Assembly: GCA_910585545.1 (NCBI GenBank)
Contig: CAJUFN010000004.1
Coordinates: 28,873-92,872 of the forward strand
DNA length: 64,000 bases
Reading direction: 5' to 3'
Origin: an uncultured Lachnospiraceae bacterium
GTDB taxonomy: Bacteria > Bacillota > Clostridia > Lachnospirales > Lachnospiraceae
Below the pieces are notes generated by a model. The model did not search any database, was not told the origin of the DNA, and worked only from the letters and a program-made list of their open reading frames with translations. Positions 46,426-54,889 of the stretch are shown here, piece after piece (within the stretch, counting starts at the first letter, position 1; each line of letters starts with the position of its first letter). The position numbers were made by a program, and so were the translations under genes.

Positions 46426-46592
46426 ATAATCATATTAGCATCATGGGCTAGATATGTCAAACAGATTTCTTACTCATAAGTATAGGATACCTCTGGAATG
46501 CAATTACTATAAAAAATGTGTTATGGACATCAGTGTTCTCCTGAATGCTCAACACCAGATAGCTCGAATGTCGTAGACAAATTTCTACGATT

Positions 46593-49253
46593 CTATTTTT
46601 TAATTTCACTTATGATATTCTCTCTTCCCATCTTCCGTGCTGGGAACATAACTGCCACCACTGCAATCACTACATTTAATATCATAATTCCAATCAAAAC
46701 CAGATTCGGGACATTGGAAGTCAGATGTAAAAATTGAAGCACATGAGCCATGTAATAATCCATTCCCCTTCTAAGAACCAGATTATAAAGCAGGAAGATA
46801 AACACATCTGCCAATACTCCATACAAAACACCCGTCTGCAAAATCATCTTGTAAAATCCACTGTCCGTTATTCCCATTGCACGGATGATACCGTATTCTC
46901 TTCTTCTGGCAAGAATCGTATGGTTCATACTATTTGCGATATGAAATAGGCTAATGATCAACAGGATTACTGCAATACTGGAGAAGAATATCTGCTGTTG
47001 CTTGAGATAATCTTTCTGTGTTTTGATTGCAGAAGTATAATCCTGTAATACTGCCTTTGGAACGTCTCGGATTACCTGCAACAATTGATTGCTCACGCTC
47101 TCTGAATCTGCACCATCAGACGGTGACGCATTGATAAAACTGTAATCTGTAATTCCAAAGTTTTCTTCCATCTGCTCAGCGGTCATGATCACACTCTGGG
47201 CATTTGTCCAAACCTCTGTATTCAGGAAATCTTCCTCCTGCGCCAACGGTCTGTTTACGATTGCCGCAATTTCAAACTCTTTCTCGATATAGTTTTCTTC
47301 ATCACTTTGGAATTTTAACAGTTCATCCGTATAGTTCTCTGTCCTTGCTACACGAAGAGTAATCTTATCGCCTGGCTTCTTTCCGTAAAAATAATAATTT
47401 CCCTGACCATCCATATTCGCCGTCACAATCACTTGATTATTATTTTTAATTGTTTCCGGCTGAATCTCTCCCTCCAGAATAAAATCCTGAAGCTGTTCTA
47501 TCATCGCTTCATCGTAACCATACACATTATATTTGATACGATAACTTCCATCTTCCTGCTGATTACAGATTCCATCATATCTCTGGATAAAATACGGCTC
47601 CTGATTTTGATATTTGAAATAATCACGCCAATCTTCTTCCGCCAAAAATTCATTTCCGGAAAGCTGCAATTCCCCCATCGTATACTTTGTCGCATATACA
47701 TCATCTGTTTCCGGCATATTTTTAATCTTATCTGCTACCGCCTTTGGAATCATGTCTTTCAATGAATTAGATTTCAAAGAAATACGGTATTCCGAACCAA
47801 GTCCGTCATCCGACATCAACGAAAGTTGTGCATGAACCTTCAAATTTTCTACCATATAAGTAGTACATAAGAAAATACAACCACCGATAGACAAGGATAC
47901 TAAAATTCCAATCACTTTTCGCTTATTGGCAAACATAAATTTCCGTACAACTACATTTGCCATATTTACATTTCGCAGAGCATATATTTTTCTTCTTTTG
48001 GTAAAAGAAGTATCTCCACTCATTACTGCTTTTAGCGAATGTTTGCGAAGTGAACGAACCACGATAAAGGCAACCAGCGCCAATGAAATCAGCAGAAATA
48101 GAAATCCAAATACCATTGCATCCACGGAAACAAAAAATTCTACTGCATTTGCTCCTTCCGCCAACGTATGATCGGAAATAGATAGACCAGTCTTCGCTCC
48201 GCCAATTCCTTTTCCGCCAAATACACCGCTAAACTTCTGATACACAAGGCTTAATACACCATTTCCCAAAAGACATCCTAGCGGGTATCCAATCAGGAAT
48301 AACGTCCAAAGTTCTAAAAGTAATGTACCGCCAATCTGCGCTTCACTGATACCTAATGTCTGCAACATTCCGTACTCAGAAGTTCTTTTTGATACAGAAA
48401 TGTTAAATACACTATATACTACAAAAAGGCTGAACAGACATAACAGGAAGATCATTCCATTATAAGCCAGATTGTAGTCGCTCTGCAATTTCAAAACGAT
48501 ATAAGTGAAGTTTCCTTCTTCATTGGTCAAACCAAATTTCACAATTTCATAAATACTGTTTGGTGCCTCCCCACCGAGATACCGTATAACTTCATCATTG
48601 CCGACTACCGCTTCAGAAGATAATTTGTGTTTCTGCAAAAAAGCATCCAACTGTTTATATAACTTCTCATCTTCATTAAATCTGAGATATAAAAACGTCT
48701 GACTTCCTCGACCTTTGAAAGAATCGCTTACAAAAACTTCCATTTCACTGGAATTTTCCGCCCATTCACTTTTGAGAACACCCGTGACGATATACTCTTT
48801 TTCTCCAATGAGAAGAGAATCTCCAAGATTTCCTGAAAATCCGAGATTACTAAGTACAAATCCGTCTGCCGCAATTTCATTTTCTTTCTCCGGGAACGTT
48901 CCCTCTAACAAATCTCTGTGTGCCATCCGACGATAAGTTTCATCGGTATGGATAAAACAGATCAAAAATTCCTCTGCTACTACATCACCAATTTCCATCT
49001 TCCCACACTGCTCCAGCGTGTATCCTTCCCCTTCCTCACCGCTTTCCACAGAATCGAAAAGTGCTTTGTCCGTTTCTATATAATAGTGCCAGTTTCCGTA
49101 AATAGTCTTTTGGTTTTCCAAATCACTTTTCTGACTGCTATAAATCAAAGAACTAATTCCTGAAAGCAGTGACGCTGTTAATAGGATACTCGCAAAGATT
49201 GCCAACGTCTGGCTCTTGTAATACCGCATATATTTCCATGCCAGTTTTAACAT
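46593..49253 (-). CDS. ABC transporter permease with two FtsX domains
   Basis: An 886-residue permease. One N-terminal helix is followed by an extracellular domain, an FtsX helix bundle (about 270-410), another single helix and large outer domain (about 450-760), and a final FtsX bundle. It overlaps the ATPase gene by 7 bp. With the adjacent two-component system it forms a typical peptide-antibiotic or lipoprotein-type exporter unit controlled by its own kinase. Confidence 0.9.
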   Translation of the reverse strand: MLKLAWKYMRYYKSQTLAIFASILLTASLLSGISSLIYSSQKSDLENQKTIYGNWHYYIETDKALFDSVESGEEGEGYTLEQCGKMEIGDVVAEEFLICFIHTDETYRRMAHRDLLEGTFPEKENEIAADGFVLSNLGFSGNLGDSLLIGEKEYIVTGVLKSEWAENSSEMEVFVSDSFKGRGSQTFLYLRFNEDEKLYKQLDAFLQKHKLSSEAVVGNDEVIRYLGGEAPNSIYEIVKFGLTNEEGNFTYIVLKLQSDYNLAYNGMIFLLCLFSLFVVYSVFNISVSKRTSEYGMLQTLGISEAQIGGTLLLELWTLFLIGYPLGCLLGNGVLSLVYQKFSGVFGGKGIGGAKTGLSISDHTLAEGANAVEFFVSVDAMVFGFLFLLISLALVAFIVVRSLRKHSLKAVMSGDTSFTKRRKIYALRNVNMANVVVRKFMFANKRKVIGILVSLSIGGCIFLCTTYMVENLKVHAQLSLMSDDGLGSEYRISLKSNSLKDMIPKAVADKIKNMPETDDVYATKYTMGELQLSGNEFLAEEDWRDYFKYQNQEPYFIQRYDGICNQQEDGSYRIKYNVYGYDEAMIEQLQDFILEGEIQPETIKNNNQVIVTANMDGQGNYYFYGKKPGDKITLRVARTENYTDELLKFQSDEENYIEKEFEIAAIVNRPLAQEEDFLNTEVWTNAQSVIMTAEQMEENFGITDYSFINASPSDGADSESVSNQLLQVIRDVPKAVLQDYTSAIKTQKDYLKQQQIFFSSIAVILLIISLFHIANSMNHTILARRREYGIIRAMGITDSGFYKMILQTGVLYGVLADVFIFLLYNLVLRRGMDYYMAHVLQFLHLTSNVPNLVLIGIMILNVVIAVVAVMFPARKMGRENIISEIKK

Positions 49254-49957
49254 ACAGCATCACCGCCTTTTGCCGGAAATCTTTTCTTTCCTGTAACAAT
49301 CTGACCATCCTCAATATGAATCACTCTGTCGCAAGTCTGTGCAATGGCTTCATTATGCGTTACCATGAGAATCGTCTGGTTATATTTGCGACAACTCGCT
49401 TTTAGCAATCCCATAACCTCAATGGTTGTAGCTGAGTCCAAATTACCTGTCGGTTCATCGCAAAGCAGGATGCTTGGTTTATTTGCCAAAGCTCTGGCAA
49501 TCGCAACTCTTTGCTGCTGACCGCCGGATAATTCGTTTGGATATTTCTTGCGTTTTTCCCAGATTCCCAGTTCCCGTAACAACTCTTCGATATATTTACG
49601 GTTGATATGTTTTCCACGGTCAAACGTGACTGGTAATGCCACATTATCGTATATATTCAGTACAGGCATTAAGCTGTAATTTTGAAAAACAAAACCGATA
49701 TTCCTTCTTCGGAAAATGGTCAGTTCTTTTCTTGTCAGAGAATCAATTTCTTTGTTTTTTATGAAAATCTTTCCACTCGTCGGATTGTCTAGACCACCAA
49801 TTAAATTAAGACAGGTAGATTTTCCCGAACCGGATGTACCTACAATGGCAACAAACTCGCCTTCTTCCACTTTCAGATTGATATTCCGTAATGCCTTTAC
49901 CTGATTATCTTTTTCTCCATATATTTTCTCAACACTTTGTAAGTCTAAAATACTCAT
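49247..49957 (-). CDS. ABC transporter ATP-binding protein (MacB/LolD type)
   Basis: A 236-residue ATPase with Walker A GTSGSGKST, Q-loop, signature LSGGQQQR, Walker B ILLCDEPTGNLDS and the H-loop THN. The closest family is the LolD/MacB/BceA group, which drives FtsX-type permeases. It overlaps the permease gene and follows the kinase gene by 73 bp. Confidence 0.95.
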   Translation of the reverse strand: MSILDLQSVEKIYGEKDNQVKALRNINLKVEEGEFVAIVGTSGSGKSTCLNLIGGLDNPTSGKIFIKNKEIDSLTRKELTIFRRRNIGFVFQNYSLMPVLNIYDNVALPVTFDRGKHINRKYIEELLRELGIWEKRKKYPNELSGGQQQRVAIARALANKPSILLCDEPTGNLDSATTIEVMGLLKASCRKYNQTILMVTHNEAIAQTCDRVIHIEDGQIVTGKKRFPAKGGDAVC

Positions 49958-50030
49958 CCGTCATCACTCCTATTTTCTTGATACATCCAGTATAACTGCC
50001 GTATCTTGCAATTTCTTTACAAATGGATGA

Positions 50031-50936
50031 TTAGTCCTTACAGTTTTGTAAGAACACAGAAAAACAACTGCCTTTTCCATACTCGGAGTTTACTGTCATA
50101 TAGCCTTTCTCTTTTTCCAAAATCAGATTAGAAAGATACAAGCCAATGCCGGAACCTTCCATGTTCTCAACTTCCGGACTTCTATAAAATCGTTTGAATA
50201 TATCCGTCATTTCCTCCTGTCGGATACCACGCCCATTATCTACAATCTGAATCTCTGTATATAAATCATAACTTTTTACACGAATGGAAATTGTTCCTCC
50301 TCTATCTGTGTACTTAACGGCATTTTCCAACAGATTTACAAATACTTCTGCCGTCCATTTTCGGTTATGATACAATAATCTGTCCTCAAATGACTCCAAT
50401 GTAAAGCTGATTTCCTTTTTCTCCAGTTTCTCATAAATCGTATCTACCGCATCTAAAATGGTCTGTTTTATTCCTGTATCTTTCCCTTCGAAACTATCAA
50501 TATTTTGCTCTAACTTCACCATCTTCGATAAAGACTCCACAATCCAACTCAGTTTATCAACCTGCCGCTGCATCTTTTCAGAAAACATAGCTTTCCGCTC
50601 TGGTGTAATTTCCTCTTTACTTAAAATTTCCGCATAAAGAGAAATATTCGCAAGGGGCGTCTTTAATTGATGAGACATATTTGACACTAAGCTTTTAACC
50701 TGCTCTTTTTCTCGTTCCGCACTATTCGCGTGATTGCCAAGCACTTCCTGTATCTGCTTGATTTTACTGACAAGAGCAGAATATTCTCCTTCTTCCACAT
50801 CAGAGGATACAATCATTTCCCGGCTTAATACACGATCCAGCAAACAGTCAATTAAGCGATACGTTTTTCTCTTTTGATATATGCTATATCCAATCGACAA
50901 ACACAAAAGAACTGCTAAAATTATCGTAATCCACAT
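50031..50936 (-). CDS. Sensor histidine kinase of the exporter operon
   Basis: A 301-residue kinase with one clear N-terminal membrane helix, H-box MSHQLKTPLANISLY, N-box NLLENAVKY and G-boxes DNGRGI and GSGIGLYL. The short input region is like intramembrane-sensing kinases that listen to their transporter. The ATG at 50936 follows AAGGA; a frame from 50969 would overlap the regulator gene by 29 bp. Confidence 0.9.
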   Translation of the reverse strand: MWITIILAVLLCLSIGYSIYQKRKTYRLIDCLLDRVLSREMIVSSDVEEGEYSALVSKIKQIQEVLGNHANSAEREKEQVKSLVSNMSHQLKTPLANISLYAEILSKEEITPERKAMFSEKMQRQVDKLSWIVESLSKMVKLEQNIDSFEGKDTGIKQTILDAVDTIYEKLEKKEISFTLESFEDRLLYHNRKWTAEVFVNLLENAVKYTDRGGTISIRVKSYDLYTEIQIVDNGRGIRQEEMTDIFKRFYRSPEVENMEGSGIGLYLSNLILEKEKGYMTVNSEYGKGSCFSVFLQNCKD

Positions 50937-50940
50937 CTTT

Positions 50941-51618
50941 TTATTCCTTCCAGATATATCCGATTCCATGAACTGTTTGAATCCATTTCGGTTTCGATAT
51001 ATCGTCCTCTATCTTTGCACGAAGCCTGCTAATATTCACAGACACCGTATTGTTATCCACATACTTCCCATCACTATCCCATATTTTCTCTAAAATCTGC
51101 TCCTTAGAAAGAATGTGGTTCTTATTCTCAATCAAATACACTAAGAGACGGTATTCCAATTTGCTAAATGAAATTTCCGTTCCCTGTTTATATACCTTGC
51201 AGGCACTCCGATCTATGCTTATTGCTCCCAAGATAATCTTCGTACTTTCCGATTTTTCCTGAAGAATTCGCTTCATTCTCGCCTTTAATACTCCAAGAGA
51301 AAATGGTTTTGACAAGTAATCATTTACACCTAATTCCAAAGCCTTTATCTCATCCAACTCTGTATCACGAGCTGTCAGCATAATAATCGGAATATTACTG
51401 TAACTCCGAACCTCTTTACAAAGTTCAAATCCCGTTCCATCCGGTAAATTACAATCCAAAAGAACAATGTCATAGCCACCTTTTGCAATCTCTCGCAAGC
51501 CGCCCTTTTTCGTCTCTGCCTCTGTCACATCATACCCATCACTAGAAAAAAAGAAGGAAAGCCCTTCTCTTAAATCACTGTCATCTTCAATTATCAAAAT
51601 TTTATACTTTCCCATCAT
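50941..51618 (-). CDS. OmpR-family response regulator of the exporter operon
   Basis: A 225-residue regulator with phospho-acceptor Asp in VLLDCNLPDG, LTARD and SKPF switch residues, and a winged helix ending WIQTVHGIGYIWKE. It is the first gene of the regulator-kinase-ATPase-permease run and begins at an ATG after AAAGGA. Confidence 0.93.
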   Translation of the reverse strand: MMGKYKILIIEDDSDLREGLSFFFSSDGYDVTEAETKKGGLREIAKGGYDIVLLDCNLPDGTGFELCKEVRSYSNIPIIMLTARDTELDEIKALELGVNDYLSKPFSLGVLKARMKRILQEKSESTKIILGAISIDRSACKVYKQGTEISFSKLEYRLLVYLIENKNHILSKEQILEKIWDSDGKYVDNNTVSVNISRLRAKIEDDISKPKWIQTVHGIGYIWKE

Positions 51619-51786
51619 ATATTTCCTTTATTGCTTCACACACTAAATTACGGTTTTTCAAATACACTCTTTACTAGCATCACAAGTATATCACACACCA
51701 TCTAATAAATAAATTCACAGTTAAAAATTTATGCTGATAACAAATTTCAATATCTGGTTTGACTAAATACAGATATTAGAAAAATA

Positions 51787-51809
51787 ACAGGCAATCATGG
51801 ACTGCCTGT
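51787..51809 (-). terminator. Terminator of the PBECR4/HEPN transcription unit
   Basis: ACAGGCA and TGCCTGT pair around a 9-nt loop; the minus strand continues TTATTTTTC. It lies in the 405-bp gap before the exporter regulator gene, after the short remnant frame. Confidence 0.6.
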
Positions 51810-51838
51810 CATTTAAAATAACTCATATCAAATTTTTA

Positions 51839-51982
51839 TTATTCAAACTCCCCAAAGGAAATGTGTAATCGTAGTATTTCAGCCGCATTTTCCTTTGTTT
51901 TCGTATTCATATTATACAGATTTTTGATACTATTTTGAGTATCAACATCTTTTAGTACCACAATAGTTCCACGCTTCTTTAT
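51839..51982 (-). pseudogene. Short C-terminal remnant frame downstream of the HEPN gene
   Basis: An open stretch of 47 codons after an in-frame TAG, without ribosome site: it contains RGTIVVLKDVDTQ and ends LRLHISFGEFE. A similar stretch, RGTILELKSNEYK, ends at 53407 beyond guaA. I do not recognise the parent protein. Confidence 0.3.
51950..51973 (-). repeat. 24-bp direct repeat, distal copy
   Basis: Matches 53426-53449 in the same orientation at 21 of 24 positions. The two copies bracket the PBECR4/HEPN/RNA locus about 1.48 kb apart. Confidence 0.5.
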
Positions 51983-52023
51983 CTATACTACACCTTCTAA
52001 AAATAACTTATTTCAGTTTTTTC

Positions 52024-52293
52024 CTATGTACACACACTATCCAATATGTTTAAAATCTTAACACCAGAATCAAAATAATTTATAACCGTATCAATAGAAA
52101 CCGAAATACTATCGCCATGAGCAAAGTCATTTCTTAACTGAACAAGAGAATTCAATTTGTCCTTTTCTCCACTTTGCTTTACTTGCTGATCAAACGATGT
52201 TTTCCATTCAGAGGATATATTTTCTTTCTTAATGATTGTTATATCTTTGGTATTTAGCCAACATAATATTCGATTTTTAATTAAGCTAATCAC
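52024..52293 (-). CDS. Short HEPN-domain protein with Rx4H motif (RiboL-PSP-HEPN-like C-terminal half)
   Basis: An 89-residue helical protein. R54-NDFA-H59 in LVQLRNDFAHGDS is a full Rx4-6H RNase motif of the HEPN superfamily, in the context typical of the MAE_28990/RiboL-PSP-HEPN branch. Those proteins are usually about twice as long, so this is either a C-terminal remnant or a minimal version. It starts with GTG 23 bp after the PBECR4 stop on the same strand, without a terminator between, so it should be cotranscribed. Confidence 0.65.
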   Translation of the reverse strand: MISLIKNRILCWLNTKDITIIKKENISSEWKTSFDQQVKQSGEKDKLNSLVQLRNDFAHGDSISVSIDTVINYFDSGVKILNILDSVCT

Positions 52294-52316
52294 AAATTAT
52301 GAAAATCTTTATTCCT

Positions 52317-52955
52317 TTATTGTTTCTCATACAAATTCACATTCAATAAGCTTACTGCGACCATTCCTTCAATCTGCTTTCTATACTTACCCAAGACTTT
52401 CTTATCCCCTATAACTAATTCATCAAAAAATTTTGCCCCGGACTTTCTTTTTAACACTAACTCTATTGGTTTCGGATTCTTCAATTCATTTCCCTTTATC
52501 AGCGATTTCGGTCTTGCCTTTCCTGAATCTACAAATCCTAATGTGCAGTTACCGTCTGCTGTGGCAAAAGTGCAGATCACTCTGTTCTTTTTAAAATCTT
52601 CTTCTGCCAACAAGCCATCTCTGAATAGTTCCATCATATCGGGAAGCGCTTTAATCTTTCGTCTGACAGTACCTTTTACTGATTTTTCGTCCTGACCTTT
52701 TTTAATAAAATCAAAATCATCTTCGGATAATGAACCGTCAATACACTTATCAAAAAAACTCTGTGCGCTTATTTGTGAATGTACTCCCGTCAAATGCTGG
52801 AAGTTATCTTTTTCTGCATCCACTATGTAATAACTTCTTTTTGCAAATGCCTCTGAACAGATCAGATATTCATAATCTACATATATCTCTTTGTATTTCT
52901 TCGCCGCCTTTATAATTTCCAACCGGACACGTTCCTTAAAACTTTCCTCCGCCAT
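52317..52955 (-). CDS. PBECR4-domain protein, putative RNase toxin of an RNA-antitoxin locus
   Basis: A 212-residue protein recognised as PBECR4 (phage Barnase-EndoU-ColicinE5/D-RelE-like nuclease 4), from segments such as FQHLTGVHSQISAQSFFDKC, GSLSEDDFDFIKKGQDEKSVKG and TLGFVDSGKARPKSLIKGNEL. BECR-fold enzymes are metal-independent RNases and the ToxN toxins of type III systems share a related barrel-type fold. The ATG at 52955 follows AAAGGAG. Immediately upstream lie a terminator and two pseudoknot repeats behind a strong promoter, so expression of the gene depends on read-through, as in ToxIN. Nuclease activity and toxicity are inferred. Confidence 0.75.
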   Translation of the reverse strand: MAEESFKERVRLEIIKAAKKYKEIYVDYEYLICSEAFAKRSYYIVDAEKDNFQHLTGVHSQISAQSFFDKCIDGSLSEDDFDFIKKGQDEKSVKGTVRRKIKALPDMMELFRDGLLAEEDFKKNRVICTFATADGNCTLGFVDSGKARPKSLIKGNELKNPKPIELVLKRKSGAKFFDELVIGDKKVLGKYRKQIEGMVAVSLLNVNLYEKQ

Positions 52956-52973
52956 CGTTACTCCTTTACTAAG

Positions 52974-53000
52974 AAAAAAGGATGACCGCAGCCACCCTTT
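52974..53000 (-). terminator. Terminator between antitoxin RNA and PBECR4 gene
   Basis: Minus strand AAAGGGTGGC-TGCG-GTCATCCTTT with two G-U pairs, then TTT and C. It lies 19 bp before the PBECR4 start, as the leaky terminator of ToxIN loci does. Confidence 0.75.
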
Positions 53001-53110
53001 CTCTGATTTTTAGCAGTTTACTCTGTAATGGGAATGAGTTTTAGGTCTTCATCCCGACCACTGGAAACGGATTTAAGGTCTCCGTTCCGACCATAGTATC
53101 TTCTTTTTGT
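52974..53110 (-). ncRNA. Pseudoknot-repeat RNA, candidate type III antitoxin
   Basis: Two 33-nt tandem repeats, 53092-53060 and 53059-53027. In each, GGTC (positions 1-4) can pair with GACC (13-16), and positions 5-12 can pair with 22-30 around one bulged U, giving the a-b-a'-b' order of an H-type pseudoknot. The copies are 24/33 identical; three of the differences are compensatory pairs (7/28, 9/25, 11/23). The RNA ends at a 10-bp hairpin with UGCG loop and six U (53000 to 52974). Ends are predicted from promoter and terminator. Confidence 0.72.
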
Positions 53111-53116
53111 ACTTTT

Positions 53117-53145
53117 AGTATACACTACAATATGCTAAAAGTCAA
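53117..53145 (-). promoter_or_regulatory. Strong sigma-A promoter of the pseudoknot RNA
   Basis: TTGACT (53140-53145), 17-bp spacer, TATACT (53117-53122) on the minus strand. Confidence 0.82.
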
Positions 53146-53349
53146 ACAATAGTGCCATTTTCAGAATACTATATCCTGTCTCCATAATAAATCTTATTTA
53201 CAAACCACACCATTTATACCCCGTCTGTGCGGCAAACAGTATCATCACACATTATACTCTTTCTATCCCATCGTATAACAAATGGCAGCCATTTACTTAC
53301 AGATAAGTTTATCAGCTTTTTTACAAAAATCAATGATTTTTTCAAAAAA

Positions 53350-53381
53350 GCCGCCTGCTCTCAATGAAAAGAACAAGCGGC
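53350..53381 (-). terminator. Terminator after guaA
   Basis: GCCGCCTGCTCT and AGAACAAGCGGC (10 of 12 paired) with six T on the minus strand. Between it and the guaA stop lie the proximal 24-bp repeat and a short remnant frame. Confidence 0.75.
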
Positions 53382-53425
53382 AATCCACTCAAATCATGTC
53401 TTTTTATTTATTTGTACTCATTCGA

Positions 53426-53449
53426 TTTTAGTTCCAAAATAGTACCACG
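53426..53449 (-). repeat. 24-bp direct repeat, proximal copy, downstream of guaA
   Basis: Matches 51950-51973 at 21 of 24 positions in the same orientation. It lies in a remnant frame LGFLTSDNARGTILELKSN that ends 100 bp beyond guaA. It may be an attachment-like boundary or shared coding sequence. Confidence 0.5.
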
Positions 53450-53506
53450 GGCATTATCAGATGTCAGAAAACCCAGTGTTTATGCGGCTTCCCGGCTCCC
53501 TGTTTA

Positions 53507-54811
53507 CTACTCCCACTCTATGGTCGCACATGGCTTCGGTGAAATATCCATACACACACGGTTGACATTCTTCACTTCTTTAAGAATTCTGTCAGTAATC
53601 TTCTTAAGCACTGCCCAATCTACTTCCTCTACGGATGCGCTCATAGCGTCAATCGTATTGACTGCACGAAGGATGACCGGATACTCAAAGCATCTTGCAT
53701 TGTCTTTTACACCTACGGACTTAAAGTCTGGCACGATCGTGAAATACTGCCATACTGTCTTATCAAGTCCTGCATTTGCAAATTCTTCGCGAAGAATTGC
53801 GTCGGACTCACGAACTGCTTCCAAACGTTCTCTTGTGATTGCTCCAAGACATCTTACGCCAAGTCCCGGTCCTGGGAATGGCTGACGGAATACCATGCCA
53901 TGAGGAAGTCCAAGCTCAAGCCCACAAGCTCTTACCTCGTCCTTGAAAAGATAGTAAAGAGGTTCTACCAAGGAGAACTGTAAATCTTCAGGAAGTCCTC
54001 CCACGTTATGATGAGATTTTACCACTTTAGCTGTCTTTGTTCCGCTTTCCACGATATCCGGATAAATCGTTCCCTGTGCGAGGAAATCAATTCCTTCTAA
54101 CTTACGTGCTTCTTCTTCGAATACACGAATAAATTCTGCACCAATAATCTTTCTCTTTTCTTCAGGATCAGCAACGCCTTCCAGCTTTCCTAAAAATCTT
54201 TCAGAAGCATCTACATATATAAGGTTTGCATCCATCTGATTTTTAAATACTTCAATAACGCTTTCGGATTCGCCTTTACGCATCAAGCCATGATTTACGT
54301 GTACACATACAAGCTGTTTTCCGATTGCTTTTATTAAAAGAGCAGCTACTACAGAACTATCTACACCGCCTGACAATGCAAGAAGTACTTTTTTGTCTCC
54401 AACCTGACGGCGGATCAACTCTACCTGATCTTCTACAAAGTTTTTCATATTCCAGTTTGCTTCTGCTTTACATTTGTCGAATACGAATGCTTTTAAGATT
54501 GCTTGTCTTTCCTCTTCTGCTGGCCACTGCGTATATGTCTCTTCGCATTTTGCAAATTCATGTTCTGCTGCAAGCATCGGGTATCCAGCTGTATAAATCT
54601 CCGGTAAAACATCAATACGCTCACCATCTACGATATTGTTCTCTCCACCATTAATGATGATACCTTTTACATTCGGAATCTTCTTTAATTCTTCCACTGT
54701 AATATCATGTGGATAAATCTCACTGTAAACACCGAGTGCACGGATTTCTCTTGCAATGACGGTATTCTCTGTACTTCCAAGGTCTAAAATGACAATCATA
54801 TCTTGCTTCAT
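53507..54811 (-). CDS. guaA: GMP synthase with degenerate, shortened glutaminase domain
   Basis: A 434-residue ATP pyrophosphatase that converts XMP to GMP. The synthetase part is complete: ALSGGVDSSVVAALL near residue 146, FPGPGLGVRCLG, and the XMP-binding C terminus PKPCATIEWE. The N-terminal class I amidotransferase is only about 110 residues, and the usual GxCxG nucleophile elbow is replaced by a stretch reading GYPMLAAEHEFAKC; the His-Glu pair is also gone. Normal GuaA has about 515 residues. The enzyme must use ammonia directly or borrow a glutaminase. Promoter and terminator show a single-gene unit. Its 3' end borders the PBECR4 island, and guaA 3' ends are known integration sites. Confidence 0.9.
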   Translation of the reverse strand: MKQDMIVILDLGSTENTVIAREIRALGVYSEIYPHDITVEELKKIPNVKGIIINGGENNIVDGERIDVLPEIYTAGYPMLAAEHEFAKCEETYTQWPAEEERQAILKAFVFDKCKAEANWNMKNFVEDQVELIRRQVGDKKVLLALSGGVDSSVVAALLIKAIGKQLVCVHVNHGLMRKGESESVIEVFKNQMDANLIYVDASERFLGKLEGVADPEEKRKIIGAEFIRVFEEEARKLEGIDFLAQGTIYPDIVESGTKTAKVVKSHHNVGGLPEDLQFSLVEPLYYLFKDEVRACGLELGLPHGMVFRQPFPGPGLGVRCLGAITRERLEAVRESDAILREEFANAGLDKTVWQYFTIVPDFKSVGVKDNARCFEYPVILRAVNTIDAMSASVEEVDWAVLKKITDRILKEVKNVNRVCMDISPKPCATIEWE

Positions 54812-54860
54812 AGCTTGTCTCCTTTATTATTATTTTGCTGTTTTGAATTTCGATTTACTT

Positions 54861-54889
54861 ATTATAAAACACTTGTCTTTGAATAACAA
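54861..54889 (-). promoter_or_regulatory. Promoter of guaA
   Basis: TTGTTA (54884-54889), 17-bp spacer, TATAAT (54861-54866) on the minus strand; GGAG precedes the ATG. No purine riboswitch core is seen. Confidence 0.65.

Noticed and set aside
52974..53110. Reading the two 33-nt repeats as a CRISPR remnant
   Set aside because: The repeats are directly adjacent with no spacers, differ at paired positions, and are followed by a terminator; a pseudoknot antitoxin explains them better.
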